From assembly GCF_001922345.1 (NCBI RefSeq), contig NZ_CP018811.1, positions 1,674,001-1,738,000 of the forward strand: a stretch of 64,000 nucleotides of DNA. Reading direction: 5' to 3'. Made by a program: the position numbers and the translations under genes. This DNA is from Paraburkholderia sp. SOS3 (GTDB lineage Bacteria > Pseudomonadota > Gammaproteobacteria > Burkholderiales > Burkholderiaceae). Under the pieces are notes generated by a model, which saw only the letters and a program-made list of their open reading frames with translations, did no database searches and was not told the origin of the DNA. Shown here piece by piece: positions 17,635-27,684 of this stretch (positions are counted from its first letter, which is position 1; the number at the start of each line of letters is the position of its first letter).

Positions 17635-18032
17635 ACGGAATTTACACGCGGATTGATAGGCAGAATTTTCTGGCCTGCGGCGAGGCAGGGCTGCCGAAGG
17701 AAGACGGACCAGCTTCGATTCAACCGATTTTACCAGCGTGTCGACACTCGACCGTGGTCGAGCATGGCCATTGCGATCGGAAAGCGTTGCCGAACAGCGT
17801 GCGCGAGACCGCGGTATGCCACGCGACACGGCTTTTGTTCCTGCCGCTGCGTTGGCAAGCGCACGGTGCAGCCCCGTACGCGACCGTACTGTTCTTATGC
17901 AATCTGCTTCTTTACGCGATTCGGTTCGCCGAAATCATCGATAACAAGCGAACCGGCATCGTGAGCGTCGGGCCGGTCGCGGGCGTCGCGCGCGCTGCGG
18001 GAGCGTGCATGACGCGCATAGAGGAGAGAGGA
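17635..18032. other. Intergenic region between metG and the 2OG oxygenase gene
   Basis: A 398-bp divergent gap. Apart from the inverted repeat CTCGACC-GT-GGTCGAG (17747-17762), which could be a regulator site or transcript hairpin, and an AT-richer stretch at about 17885-17950, I see no gene here. Both flanking promoters must lie in it, but I could not assign convincing boxes. Confidence 0.4.
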
Positions 18033-18809
18033 ATGATGGCCAATGAGGCGCTCGATCACGAGCTGCTGGCGTCCGTCGACATGACGGACGTCGAGAACCT
18101 GTTCGCGTCGATCAATCGGCAGGGGTTCGGCGTCCTTCACAATGTCGTGCCCGATGTGGTGCTCGCACCGATGCGCGAATACATCACGGCCGAGCTCGCG
18201 AGGCGCGGCGGCCAGTATTTCGGCATGCGCGGTCACGACTGGATCGAGGAGAGCCCGCTCAACGCAGTCTTCAGCGCGCGCGGCTTCCGGACCGTGCTCG
18301 AGGGTCTTTATCATCGCGCGATGCACGAGGAGCCGCTAAGCAAGCGGATCCTGCCGGTGCTGCGCGTGCTGGCCGGAACGCACGGGCTGCGTCACGCCAA
18401 CCTTTTTCACTACGACTCGTATGTGGTCACGGCGCTGGTGCCGGTGCTGATTCCGAACCGGCCTGACGAACCGCACGGCGACCTCGTGATGTATCCGAAT
18501 ATGCGCAACGTGCGCGGACCGGTCATGCTGAACATTCTCGAGAAGGCAATCGTGGAGAGCCCGCCTGCCTGCCGCTTCTGGCGCTCGCCCGCGGTGCAGC
18601 GCCGGCTTGGCGCGAAGCCGGTGCCGCTCGAGCCGGGCAACATCTATTTCTTCTGGGGAATGCGCTCGCTGCACGCGAACGAGGCCTGCCTGCCGACCAG
18701 CATCCGCAGCACCGCGCTTTTTCACTATGGCGACCCGCACGAGAACAGCATCCTGAAGCGGCTAAGCCAGGCGCGCGCACGCGCGAACCTCAGACGGCTC
18801 GCGAAATAG
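18033..18809 (+). CDS. Putative Fe(II)/2-oxoglutarate-dependent oxygenase (PhyH-like)
   Basis: A 258-residue cytoplasmic protein with no signal peptide. It shows a plausible facial triad His126-x-Asp128 (FHYDSY) with distal His214 (RSLHANE), followed eleven residues later by Arg225, which would hold 2-oxoglutarate. This HxD...H-x10-R layout and the intervening EPGNIYFFWG strand fit phytanoyl-CoA-dioxygenase-like enzymes. GAGGAGAGAGG lies directly before tandem ATGs at 18033 and 18036. It stands alone between metG and an OmpA gene, so context gives no substrate. The fold call is inferred from motifs, not from a search. Confidence 0.65.
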   Translation: MMANEALDHELLASVDMTDVENLFASINRQGFGVLHNVVPDVVLAPMREYITAELARRGGQYFGMRGHDWIEESPLNAVFSARGFRTVLEGLYHRAMHEEPLSKRILPVLRVLAGTHGLRHANLFHYDSYVVTALVPVLIPNRPDEPHGDLVMYPNMRNVRGPVMLNILEKAIVESPPACRFWRSPAVQRRLGAKPVPLEPGNIYFFWGMRSLHANEACLPTSIRSTALFHYGDPHENSILKRLSQARARANLRRLAK

Positions 18810-19297
18810 CGCCGCAAAGGAAGCTTTCATTGTGCTGAATGTGTTGCTTGTGCGGCCGTCCCGATAATTGGGCGGCGCGTCGCCGGCACTATGGGCCGAT
18901 CCTCATGTTGGCGCCTCGCGCCTACGCGTTCGGAACGCGTTTTCCGGGTGCTCGGCGAGGCCCTGGCGGCGGGCCGCAGAGCGGCCATGGCACAGGCTCC
19001 CGGCGCACCGCACGCACCAAAAAAAACCGGGGCTAATGGGGCCCCGGAGCAACAACGACAAGAGGAGAATGGTGACGCGGCGGACGAACCGCACACGTAC
19101 CGTTAATAAAGACAGCGGTCGAGCAGAAGAGTTCGAAAAATTTTCGTTCGCCTTAGACGAACCCTTCAGTCCCGCTTTTTCGGGTGGCGAAAACGCCTGC
19201 AGCCAAGGCTTCGCGGCGTTTCCGGCGGCGCAGTCTTTGCGACCGTCCCGGCCGCGGCCGCCTCGCCGCCCATCGTTCTCCGTCGTTGCTGCGCTGA
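18810..19297. other. Intergenic region downstream of the oxygenase and OmpA genes
   Basis: A 488-bp convergent gap. It holds the minus-strand terminator at 19019-19047 and otherwise GC-rich sequence with no supported gene. Several short frames here lack ribosome sites and family features. Confidence 0.5.
19019..19047 (-). terminator. Rho-independent terminator reading from the OmpA gene
   Basis: On the minus strand CCGGGGC pairs with GCCCCGG (19041-19047 with 19027-19033) across a 7-base loop, followed by eight T residues. It lies about 250 bp past the OmpA stop, implying a long 3' UTR or an unannotated small RNA between. Confidence 0.7.
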
Positions 19298-19960
19298 TTA
19301 CTGCGGACGCGCCTGACCCGGCTGCGCCGTTGCGCGCAGATAGATCTCGACGCGGCGATTGGCCGCGCGGCCCGCTTCGGTGTTGTTGTCCGCGATCGGC
19401 TGGCTCGCGCCCATGCCCGTTGCCGACAGACGTTGCGGCGCGACGCCTTGCGAGGCGAGGTAGCTCGTCACGCTCTCCGCGCGGTTGACCGACAGCGTCT
19501 GGTTGTAAGCCGCCTGACCCGTGCTGTCCGTATGGCCGACCACCTGCGCGATCACTTCCGGGTTCTGGTTCAGCGTTTGCGCGACCTGCGCGAGCACCGG
19601 CTGGAACGACGGCTTGATCGCGTAGCTGTTCGTATCGAACGTGACCGAGCTCGGGATGTTCAGCTTGAGCGAACCGTCGGGCTGCTCGGTGATCTGCGTA
19701 CCCGTGCCCTTCGTCGCACCGGAGAGCTTGTTGTGAATCTTTTCCCAGTTGTAGCCCGTGATGCCGCCGACCGCCGCGCCGACGCCGGCGCCGATCGCCG
19801 CGCCCTTGCCGCCGCCGAAGATCGCGCCGAGCGCGGCGCCCGTGCCCGCGCCGACGCCGGTGCCGACCGCCGTGTTGGTGCCTTGCTGCGTGGCACAGCC
19901 GGTGACGAGCGCGCCTGCGATGGCGATTACCGAGAGGCGGGTCATGATTTTCGCATTCAT
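19298..19960 (-). CDS. OmpA-family lipoprotein with glycine-zipper domain
   Basis: A 220-residue outer-membrane lipoprotein. The lipobox is LVTGC (Cys22); residues about 35-75 form a glycine-zipper segment (GVGAGTGAALGAIFGGG). A C-terminal OmpA peptidoglycan-binding domain follows, with the signature GHTDSTG and NRRVEIYL. The same architecture as YiaD-like proteins, thought to tether the outer membrane to peptidoglycan. ATG at 19960 is chosen for AAAGGACC upstream; an alternative TTG at 19984 is less likely. The last dozen residues are Pro/Gln/Ala rich. Confidence 0.9.
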   Translation of the reverse strand: MNAKIMTRLSVIAIAGALVTGCATQQGTNTAVGTGVGAGTGAALGAIFGGGKGAAIGAGVGAAVGGITGYNWEKIHNKLSGATKGTGTQITEQPDGSLKLNIPSSVTFDTNSYAIKPSFQPVLAQVAQTLNQNPEVIAQVVGHTDSTGQAAYNQTLSVNRAESVTSYLASQGVAPQRLSATGMGASQPIADNNTEAGRAANRRVEIYLRATAQPGQARPQ

Positions 19961-20299
19961 TTTCAGGTCCTTTCTTTGAGTCAAACAAGCCGGCTACAAG
20001 AGACGGCTGGCATACGGCAGCGGCGGAGCGCCTGTCGCGCGAGGCGGGAGGCAGGACTCGAAGTCCGCATCGCGACCCCTCATGCGCGCACCGACAACCA
20101 AAAAGGGTCTTCAGGCATGTGCCGACACCAGCCACTACAATGACGTTTGAAGCACCAGCGATTCGGCCCTTTTGCTGGTTGCGCGGCAAGCGTGCCTGCG
20201 AGACCGGTTTTACGCAATCCTGGATAACAATTTCTTTCAATTCCGGCCGCTGGCGAAATTTCGATTCCGCCGCGCGCCCAGCGTTCCCACGGAGACTCA
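19961..20299. other. Divergent intergenic region between OmpA gene and apbC
   Basis: A 339-bp gap, AT-richer near 20205-20260. A TACAAT box (20136-20141) resembles a -10 element for apbC but has no good -35 partner. No gene supported. Confidence 0.4.
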
Positions 20300-21388
20300 A
20301 TGAGTATCGATCGGGCCCAGGTGGATGCCGCCCTCGCGGTCGTCGCCGACCCCAACACGGGCCGGCCGTTCGCCGCCGCGAAGAATTTCAGGAACATCAA
20401 GGTCGATGGTGCCACGGTCAGTGTCGACGTGGTGCTCGGCTATCCGGCAAAGCGTCAGTTCGACGCGATCCGCGCGCTCGTCGCCGGCGCGCTCGCCGCG
20501 GTGTCGGGCGTCGCGCAGGCACACGTGCAGGTGTCGCAGGAGATTGCGGCGCATACCGTGCAGCGCGGCGTGAAGCTGTTGCCGAACGTGAAGAATATCG
20601 TGGCCGTCGCGTCGGGCAAGGGCGGCGTCGGCAAGAGCACGACCGCCGTCAATCTGGCGCTCGCGCTCGCAAGCGAAGGCGCTTCGGTCGGCATTCTGGA
20701 CGCGGACATCTACGGCCCTTCGCTGCCGATGATGCTCGGCATCACGGGCCGGCCCGAATCGCCCGACGGCCAGTCGATGCACCCGCTGACCGGCTACGGC
20801 ATGCAGGCGAACTCGATCGGCTTTCTGATCGAGCAGGACAACCCGATGGTGTGGCGCGGCCCGATGGCCACCTCGGCGCTCGAGCAACTGCTGCGTCAGA
20901 CGAACTGGCGCGAACTCGATTACCTGATCGTCGACATGCCGCCGGGCACCGGCGACATCCAGCTCACGCTCTCGCAGCGCGTGCCGGTGACGGGCGCGGT
21001 GATCGTCACGACCCCGCAGGACATCGCGCTGCTCGACGCGAAGAAGGGCCTCAAGATGTTCGAGAAAGTGGGCATTCCGATTCTCGGCATCGTCGAAAAC
21101 ATGGCCGTGCATATCTGCTCGAACTGCGGCCACGAAGAACATGTCTTCGGCGCGGGCGGCGGCGAGCGCATGGCGAAGGAGTACGGCGTCGACGTGCTCG
21201 GCAGCCTGCCGCTCGATATCGCGATTCGCGAGCAGTCCGACTCGGGCAAGCCGCCCGTCGTGGCCGATCCGGACGGGCGCGTCGCGGAGATCTATCGCAG
21301 CATCGCGCGCAAGGTCGCCATCCATATCGCCGAGCGCGCGCGCGACATGTCGTCGAAGTTCCCGACGATCGTCGTGCAGAACACCTGA
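20300..21388 (+). CDS. apbC: Iron-sulfur cluster carrier protein ApbC/Mrp
   Basis: A 362-residue Mrp/NBP35 P-loop ATPase. The N-terminal DUF59/MIP18-like domain (about 5-85) is followed by the deviant Walker A SGKGGVGKST (105-114), DADIYGPS, the switch-II VDMPPGTGD, and the CxxC pair CSNC near residue 275 that ligates the bridging cluster in the homodimer. It transfers Fe-S clusters to apoproteins in the cytosol. Normal length; ATG at 20300 follows GGAGACTCA. Confidence 0.95.
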   Translation: MSIDRAQVDAALAVVADPNTGRPFAAAKNFRNIKVDGATVSVDVVLGYPAKRQFDAIRALVAGALAAVSGVAQAHVQVSQEIAAHTVQRGVKLLPNVKNIVAVASGKGGVGKSTTAVNLALALASEGASVGILDADIYGPSLPMMLGITGRPESPDGQSMHPLTGYGMQANSIGFLIEQDNPMVWRGPMATSALEQLLRQTNWRELDYLIVDMPPGTGDIQLTLSQRVPVTGAVIVTTPQDIALLDAKKGLKMFEKVGIPILGIVENMAVHICSNCGHEEHVFGAGGGERMAKEYGVDVLGSLPLDIAIREQSDSGKPPVVADPDGRVAEIYRSIARKVAIHIAERARDMSSKFPTIVVQNT

Positions 21389-21573
21389 GCTTGCATCGGC
21401 GTCAGCGCGATGGCGTTTCCCGTTCATGCGCGGCGCGCGCGCATCGCGTGCCGCGCATGAACGGCCCGGATGCCTTGCAAGGCGTTTTGCAAGGCCGCTC
21501 GCGGTATCATGTCGACTTCATCAGGTCCGGCAAGACGGCTGCAGGGGCGGCCGGCGCTCGACAAGAGGATCGC

Positions 21574-22119
21574 ATGAGAAAACGAATCGACGGCCGTGCG
21601 ATGCAAGCCTTCATAGCGCTCATCGTCATGGCTGCCAGCGGCGTGCTGCTCGCCGGCTGCACGTCCTTCCTGCAACCGCAGGAGAAGCGGGCCGTTGCGC
21701 AACTGCTGCCGACGCTCGGCAACCAGGCGCGCGGCACCGTGACATTCATCGAGCGTTCGGACGGCGTCCAGGTCACGTACAACCTGGTCGGCCTGCCGCC
21801 TGGCAGCGACCACGCGCTGCAGGTGCACGAGCGCGGCGATTGCAACGCCGCCGACGGCTCGAGCGCGGGCGCCGTCTTCTCGCCGGCCGCCGAGCGCCTG
21901 AAGAGCGGCGCGCGCGTCGAGGGCGACCTCGGCAACATCCACGCCGACAGCACCGGCGTCGCAACGGGCTTCATCGTCGCGCCCGACGTCTCGCTCGACG
22001 GCGTGCGCTCGGTGCTGCAGCGCTCGGTGCTGCTGCACCACGATCCGACCGATCCGTACGCGTATCCGCAGCGCGGCCCCGGCCCCGCCATCGCCTGCGG
22101 ATTGATCCGCACGCAGTAA
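21574..22119 (+). CDS. Cu/Zn superoxide dismutase-like lipoprotein with missing metal ligands
   Basis: A 181-residue predicted lipoprotein (lipobox LLAGC, Cys29) with a SodC-type beta-barrel domain from residue 50. The two disulfide cysteines are retained (Cys90 in GDC, Cys175 in ACG). Compared with active bacterial SodC as I recall it, the copper ligand pair HxH reads Gln83-Val-His85. The bridging His in the SAGxH segment is Val101, and the zinc His before GDL is Glu; Asp118 and His155/156 remain. Dismutase activity is therefore doubtful. ATG at 21574 with GAGGATCGC upstream. It lies between apbC and dcd, all in the same direction. Confidence 0.8.
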   Translation: MRKRIDGRAMQAFIALIVMAASGVLLAGCTSFLQPQEKRAVAQLLPTLGNQARGTVTFIERSDGVQVTYNLVGLPPGSDHALQVHERGDCNAADGSSAGAVFSPAAERLKSGARVEGDLGNIHADSTGVATGFIVAPDVSLDGVRSVLQRSVLLHHDPTDPYAYPQRGPGPAIACGLIRTQ

Positions 22120-22287
22120 GCGCGGCAGCCCGCTCCCTTCGCGTAAAATAAGCGCCTTTCGTCCGACCGCGGCCGCCGGCGCAGGCCTGTGCAGTCCGGC
22201 ATCGAGCCGGGCGCGGGGCTTGCGGATGCCGGCACCGGCGCGGCGTTCATCCCGAGTCATACCCACCGTCACGTCAGCGTTCACCTT

Positions 22288-22857
22288 ATGAGCATCAAGT
22301 CCGACAAGTGGATCCGGCGCATGGCCGCCGCACACAAGATGATCGAGCCGTTCGAGCCGTCGCAGATCCGTACGTCCGAAGATGGCCGCAAGATCGTCAG
22401 CTACGGCACGTCGAGCTACGGCTACGATATTCGCTGCGCAGACGAATTCAAGATTTTCACGAACATCAATTCGACGATCGTCGACCCGAAGAACTTCGAC
22501 GAGAAGTCGTTTGTCGATTTCAAGGGCGACGTCTGCATCATCCCGCCGAACTCGTTCGCGCTCGCGCGCACGGTCGAGTACTTCCGCATTCCGCGCAGCG
22601 TGCTGACCGTGTGCCTCGGCAAGTCCACGTATGCGCGCTGCGGCATCATCGTCAACGTGACGCCGTTCGAGCCGGAGTGGGAAGGGCACGTGACGCTCGA
22701 GTTCTCGAATACGACACCTTTGCCTGCGAAAATCTACGCGAACGAAGGCGTCGCGCAGGTGCTGTTTTTCGAAAGCGACGAGGTTTGTGACGTGTCGTAC
22801 GCGGATCGCGGCGGCAAATACCAGGGTCAGCACGGCGTCACGCTGCCGAAGACGTGA
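22288..22857 (+). CDS. dcd: dCTP deaminase
   Basis: A 189-residue trimeric dCTP deaminase that makes dUTP for thymidylate synthesis. Family blocks visible are SSYGYDIRC near the N-terminus, [10 protein letters not shown], the [11 protein letters not shown] substrate loop with the catalytic Glu in [14 protein letters not shown], and GQHGVTLPK at the end. ATG at 22288 gives the expected N-terminus; its ribosome site is weak. Full length for the family. Confidence 0.96.
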   Translation: MSIKSDKWIRRMAAAHKMIEPFEPSQIRTSEDGRKIVSYGTSSYGYDIRCADEFKIFTNINSTIVDPKNFDEKSFVDFKGDVCIIPPNSFALARTVEYFRIPRSVLTVCLGKSTYARCGIIVNVTPFEPEWEGHVTLEFSNTTPLPAKIYANEGVAQVLFFESDEVCDVSYADRGGKYQGQHGVTLPKT

Positions 22858-22954
22858 CGCCGGCCGCCCGCCGAGGCGTTTGACTCAATTGCCATACGGG
22901 GACCGCTACCCGCCGAGCGTCAGGTAGCGGTCGTTCTTTTTGGAGAATCGCCCC

Positions 22955-25237
22955 ATGAAGTTTCGTTTTCCCGTCGTCATCATCGACGAAGATTTCCGCT
23001 CCGAGAACATCTCGGGTTCCGGCATCCGGGCGCTTGCCGAAGCGATCGAGAAAGAAGGCGCGGAAGTGCTCGGGCTGACGAGCTATGGCGATCTGACGTC
23101 GTTTGCGCAGCAGTCGAGCCGCGCCTCGTGTTTCATCCTGTCGATCGACGACGACGAGCTGTTGCCGTACGTCGAAAACGCGGCCGACAGCGACGCGCCG
23201 GAACTCGCGCCCGCCATCATCGACCTGCGCGCGTTCGTCGCCGCGGTACGGCGCCGCAATGCCGATATCCCGATCTTCCTGTACGGCGAGACGCGCACCT
23301 CGCGCCACCTGCCGAACGACATCCTGCGCGAACTGCACGGCTTCATCCACATGTTCGAGGACACGCCGGAGTTCGTCGCGCGGCACATCATCCGCGAGGC
23401 GAAGGTCTATCTCGATTCGCTCGCGCCGCCGTTCTTCAAGGAGCTCGTGCAGTACGCCGAGGAAGGTTCGTATTCATGGCACTGCCCGGGCCACTCGGGC
23501 GGCGTGGCGTTCCTGAAGAATCCGCTTGGCCAGATGTTTCACCAGTTCTTCGGCGAGAACATGCTGCGCGCCGACGTCTGCAACGCGGTCGACGAACTCG
23601 GCCAGCTGCTCGACCACACGGGTCCGGTTGCCGCGTCGGAGCGCAACGCGGCGCGCATTTTCAGCGCGGACCATCTGTTCTTCGTGACCAATGGCACGTC
23701 GACGTCGAACAAGATCGTCTGGCACGCGACGGTCGCGCCGGGCGACATCGTGCTCGTCGACCGCAACTGCCACAAGTCGATCCTGCACGCGATCACGATG
23801 ACGCACGCGATTCCGGTGTTTCTCACGCCGACGCGCAATCATTTCGGCATCATCGGGCCGATTCCGCGCGACGAGTTCAAGCCGGAGAACATTCGCAAGA
23901 AGATCGAAGCGAATCCGTTCGCGCGCGAGGCGCTCGCGAAGAACCCGAATCTCAAGCCGCGCATTCTGACCATCACGCAAAGCACGTACGACGGCGTGAT
24001 CTATAACGTCGAGATGATCAAGGATCTGCTGGGCGACCTGCTCGACACGCTGCACTTCGACGAAGCGTGGCTGCCGCACGCCGAGTTCCACGCGTTCTAT
24101 CAGGATATGCACGCGATCGGCGCGGGCCGGCCGCGCACGGGCGCGCTCGTGTTCGCGACGCACTCCACGCACAAGCTGCTCGCGGGCATTTCGCAGGCGT
24201 CGCAGATTCTCGTGCAGGACTCGGAGAACAGCACGTTCGACCGCCATCGCTTCAACGAGGCGTATCTGATGCATACGTCGACGAGCCCGCAGTACGCCAT
24301 CATCGCGTCGTGCGACGTCGCCGCGGCGATGATGGAGCCGCCGGGCGGTCCGGCGCTCGTCGAGGAATCGATCGCCGAGGCGCTCGACTTCCGCCGCGCG
24401 ATGCGCAAGGTCGACGACGAATTCGGCGCCGACTGGTTCTTCAAGGTCTGGGGTCCCGACGAACTCGCCGAAGAAGGCATCGGCTCGCGCGAAGACTGGA
24501 TGCTGCGCCCGAACGATCATTGGCATGGCTTCGGCGCGCTCGCCGAAAACTTCAACATGCTCGATCCGATCAAGGCGACGATCATCACGCCGGGCCTGAC
24601 GGTGGACGGCGAGTTCGGCGAAACCGGCATTCCGGCCGCGATCGTCACGAAGTATCTGGCCGAGCACGGGATCATCGTCGAGAAGACGGGGCTTTACTCG
24701 TTTTTCATCATGTTCACGATCGGCATCACGAAGGGCCGCTGGAACTCGATGGTCACCGAACTGCAGCAGTTCAAGGACGACTACGACAACAATCAGCCGC
24801 TGTGGCGCGTGCTGCCCGAATTCGTCGCGCAGCATCCGGCTTACGAGCGCATCGGCCTGCGCGATCTCTGCGAGCAGATCCACAGCGTCTACCGGGCGAA
24901 CGACATCGCGCGCCTGACGACCGAGATGTACCTGTCGAACATGGAGCCGGCCATGAAGCCGTCCGACGCGTTCGCGAAGCTCGCGCATCGCGAGGTCGAC
25001 CGGGTGCCGATCGACGAACTCGAAGGCCGCGTCACGTCGATCCTGCTCACGCCGTATCCGCCGGGTATTCCGCTGCTGATTCCGGGCGAGCGCTTCAATC
25101 GCACGATCGTCAGCTACCTGCAGTTCGCGCGCGAGTTCAACGAGCGTTTTCCGGGTTTCCATACCGATATCCACGGGCTCGTCGGCGAAGTGATCAACGG
25201 TCGCGTCGAATACTTTGTCGACTGCGTGCGCAACTGA
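22955..25237 (+). CDS. PLP-dependent arginine/lysine/ornithine decarboxylase
   Basis: A 760-residue fold-type I decarboxylase of the Orn/Lys/Arg class. It has an N-terminal CheY-like wing (about 1-125), a PLP core from about 150 with HCPGHSGG, the cofactor Asp in HFDEAW, and the Schiff-base Lys407 in THSTHKLLAG, and a C-terminal domain. The length matches AdiA/SpeC/CadA-type enzymes. The acidic N-terminus and inducible-type size fit an acid-stress or polyamine role, but substrate choice among Arg, Lys and Orn cannot be settled by eye. ATG at 22955 follows TTTTTGGAGAATC. It runs in the same direction as dcd. Confidence 0.9.
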   Translation: MKFRFPVVIIDEDFRSENISGSGIRALAEAIEKEGAEVLGLTSYGDLTSFAQQSSRASCFILSIDDDELLPYVENAADSDAPELAPAIIDLRAFVAAVRRRNADIPIFLYGETRTSRHLPNDILRELHGFIHMFEDTPEFVARHIIREAKVYLDSLAPPFFKELVQYAEEGSYSWHCPGHSGGVAFLKNPLGQMFHQFFGENMLRADVCNAVDELGQLLDHTGPVAASERNAARIFSADHLFFVTNGTSTSNKIVWHATVAPGDIVLVDRNCHKSILHAITMTHAIPVFLTPTRNHFGIIGPIPRDEFKPENIRKKIEANPFAREALAKNPNLKPRILTITQSTYDGVIYNVEMIKDLLGDLLDTLHFDEAWLPHAEFHAFYQDMHAIGAGRPRTGALVFATHSTHKLLAGISQASQILVQDSENSTFDRHRFNEAYLMHTSTSPQYAIIASCDVAAAMMEPPGGPALVEESIAEALDFRRAMRKVDDEFGADWFFKVWGPDELAEEGIGSREDWMLRPNDHWHGFGALAENFNMLDPIKATIITPGLTVDGEFGETGIPAAIVTKYLAEHGIIVEKTGLYSFFIMFTIGITKGRWNSMVTELQQFKDDYDNNQPLWRVLPEFVAQHPAYERIGLRDLCEQIHSVYRANDIARLTTEMYLSNMEPAMKPSDAFAKLAHREVDRVPIDELEGRVTSILLTPYPPGIPLLIPGERFNRTIVSYLQFAREFNERFPGFHTDIHGLVGEVINGRVEYFVDCVRN

Positions 25238-25250
25238 CGGCGGCAAGCGG

Positions 25251-26036
25251 ATGGTGAAGGGTTCAACAGGTTGGGCGGGTCTGCAGGTCGTGCCGGCGGC
25301 CGTTCGCGCGCGGGTGGCGGGATCGGCGCGGGCGTCGGCGGCTGTGCTATGGGTGGCGGTGGTATGGGTGGCCGTGGTATCCATGGGCCTCGTTGCATGG
25401 CCATCGGCTGCGCGCGCCGAAGTGGCCGCGGCCGATCCGATCGATGCGGCGATGCGCACCTGCCTCGCGCGCGCGGATATGTCGTCGACGGCGGGGCAGT
25501 TGCAGTGCATGGATACGGCGCGGCTCGCGTGGCAGGCGTCGATCGAACAGTCGTTCCAGAAGCTGCTCGCGAAAGTGCCGCCCGCGCAGCGCAAGCGCTG
25601 GCAAGCGAGCGAAGACAGCTGGAAAGCGTGGCGCGAAGCGGAGATGCAAATGATCGCCGCCGTCACGGCGACGACGCGCGGGACGCGCTACCAGCTGTCC
25701 GAAGGCGATTTGCGTCTGCAGCCCGTGCGCGATCGCGCGCTTGCGTTGCGCAGCGTGGTGGCGAAGGCGGGGGCGCTCGACACGCCGCCGCGGCTGCGAG
25801 GCTGTCTCGGCGATCCGCAGTGCGTCCATGCGAGCGCCGACGTGAACCAGTACTACCGGCGCCTCGTGAACAAGATGCCGCGGCGCGCGTGGCCGGTGCT
25901 GTGGCGGGCGCAGCAGGCGTGGCTCGCTTATCGCGACGCGACCGCGCCGCTCGGCGATGCACGCCAGCGCATCGATCTGATCGGCGCGCGCGTGGCGACG
26001 CTGAAGAAGCTCGCGGAGACGGCGGGCAACGATTAA
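25251..26036 (+). CDS. LprI/DUF1311-family periplasmic protein
   Basis: A 261-residue protein whose N-terminal region is hydrophobic (VLWVAVVWVAVVSMGLVAW) ending in AARA, a likely signal peptide. Two related lysozyme-inhibitor-like LprI segments follow. The first has CLARAD...LQCMDTA then an amphipathic region ending in WKAWREAE (about 80-145); the second ends in WLAYRDA (about 225-235). LprI proteins bind or inhibit lysozyme in some species; a protective envelope role is plausible only. It starts 13 bp after the decarboxylase and ends 15 bp before convergent argH. Confidence 0.75.
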   Translation: MVKGSTGWAGLQVVPAAVRARVAGSARASAAVLWVAVVWVAVVSMGLVAWPSAARAEVAAADPIDAAMRTCLARADMSSTAGQLQCMDTARLAWQASIEQSFQKLLAKVPPAQRKRWQASEDSWKAWREAEMQMIAAVTATTRGTRYQLSEGDLRLQPVRDRALALRSVVAKAGALDTPPRLRGCLGDPQCVHASADVNQYYRRLVNKMPRRAWPVLWRAQQAWLAYRDATAPLGDARQRIDLIGARVATLKKLAETAGND

Positions 26037-26051
26037 GTTACTTCAACGAGG

Positions 26052-27458
26052 TTATTTCGACGCCGCGCGTGCCGCCTTGGCTGCGGCGCGCACCTGGTCG
26101 GGCGCCGTGCCGCCCGGATGATTGCGGCTCGCGACCGACCCTTCGAGTGTCAGATACTCGAATACGTCGTCGCCGATCAGATGCGCGACGTTGGGCAGTT
26201 CGCGCTTCATTTCATCGAGCGTGAGATCCGCAAGATCGCAATTGCGATCGACGCAGATACGCACCGCATGCGCGACCGCTTCGTGCGCGTCGCGGAATGG
26301 CAGACCGCGCTTCACGAGGTAATCGGCGAGATCCGTCGCCGTCGAAAAGCCTTGCAGCGCGGCGGCGCGCATCGCCTGCGGCTTGACCGTGATGCCGGCC
26401 ACCATCTCCGCGAAGATGCGCAGCGTGTCCGCCACCGTGTCGACGGTGTCGAACAGCGGTTCCTTGTCTTCCTGGTTGTCCTTGTTGTACGCGAGCGGCT
26501 GGCCTTTCATCAGCGTGAGCAACGCCATCAGATGGCCGTTCACGCGGCCCGTCTTGCCGCGCGCAAGTTCGGGTACATCGGGGTTCTTCTTCTGCGGCAT
26601 GATCGACGAGCCGGTGCAGAAGCGGTCGGCGAGATCGATAAAGCCGACGCGCGGGCTCATCCACAGTACGAGTTCTTCGGAGAAGCGCGACACGTGCGTC
26701 ATGACGAGCGCCGCGGCGGCCGTGAATTCGATCGCGAAGTCGCGGTCGGACACGGCGTCGAGCGAGTTCGCGCAGATGCCGTCGAAGCCGAGCGTCTTCG
26801 CGACCGCGTGGCGATCGATCGGATAGCTGGTGCCGGCGAGCGCCGCCGCGCCGAGCGGCAGGCGGTTCAGGCGCTTGCGCGCATCGAGCATGCGCTCGGC
26901 GTCGCGCGAAAACATTTCGACGTAAGCGAGCAGGTGATGCCCGAACGTGACGGGCTGCGCGACCTGCAGATGCGTGAAGCCCGGCATGATCGTTCCGGCG
27001 TTCTGTTCCGCGAGATCGACGAGCGCGCCGCGCAGGTCTTTCAGCAGGCCGCCGATGCGGTCGATTTCGCCGCGCAGCCACAGGCGGATATCCGTCGCGA
27101 CCTGGTCGTTGCGCGAGCGGCCCGTATGCAGGCGCTTGCCCGCATCGCCGATCAGCGCCGTGAGGCGCGCCTCGATATTCAGATGCACGTCTTCGAGGTC
27201 GAGCTGCCATGCGAATTCGCCGCGCTCGATTTCACCCTTGATCTGCGCCATGCCGCGCTCGATCGCGGCGAGGTCGTCGGCGGAGATGATTTTCTGCGCG
27301 GCGAGCATCGATGCGTGCGCGAGCGACCCTTCGATATCGACCCACGCAAGGCGCTTGTCGAAGAAAACCGACGACGTGTAGCGTTTGACGAGCTCCGACA
27401 TCGGCTCCGAGAAGCGAGCCGACCAGGCTTCGCCTTTTTTATGCAGTTGGGACGTCAT
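26052..27458 (-). CDS. argH: Argininosuccinate lyase
   Basis: A 468-residue fumarase/aspartase-superfamily lyase that splits argininosuccinate to arginine and fumarate, the last step of arginine synthesis. Seen: [20 protein letters not shown], and the mobile signature loop [12 protein letters not shown] with the catalytic Ser. Normal length. ATG at 27458 is the family start; the frame extends to 27680 but that part has no homologous features. Confidence 0.96.
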   Translation of the reverse strand: MTSQLHKKGEAWSARFSEPMSELVKRYTSSVFFDKRLAWVDIEGSLAHASMLAAQKIISADDLAAIERGMAQIKGEIERGEFAWQLDLEDVHLNIEARLTALIGDAGKRLHTGRSRNDQVATDIRLWLRGEIDRIGGLLKDLRGALVDLAEQNAGTIMPGFTHLQVAQPVTFGHHLLAYVEMFSRDAERMLDARKRLNRLPLGAAALAGTSYPIDRHAVAKTLGFDGICANSLDAVSDRDFAIEFTAAAALVMTHVSRFSEELVLWMSPRVGFIDLADRFCTGSSIMPQKKNPDVPELARGKTGRVNGHLMALLTLMKGQPLAYNKDNQEDKEPLFDTVDTVADTLRIFAEMVAGITVKPQAMRAAALQGFSTATDLADYLVKRGLPFRDAHEAVAHAVRICVDRNCDLADLTLDEMKRELPNVAHLIGDDVFEYLTLEGSVASRNHPGGTAPDQVRAAAKAARAASK

Positions 27459-27684
27459 GATGTGAGGACGCGAATGGCGATCAATGCGAGTGGAAGAACA
27501 CGGACGGCGGCGCGCGTGAGGCTCGTGAGCGCCCGGGGTTTTCTGCTTGTGACGCAGAGTGGCGCCGGACCCGTTGCGGAAAACGCAGATTTTAGCATCG
27601 CGCGAGCAATGCCGGCCTCGTGCGGCGACGGCATGCATGGCCTGCCTCGCCGCGCCGCCATGCTCCAGCGGCTGGCCCAAACGA

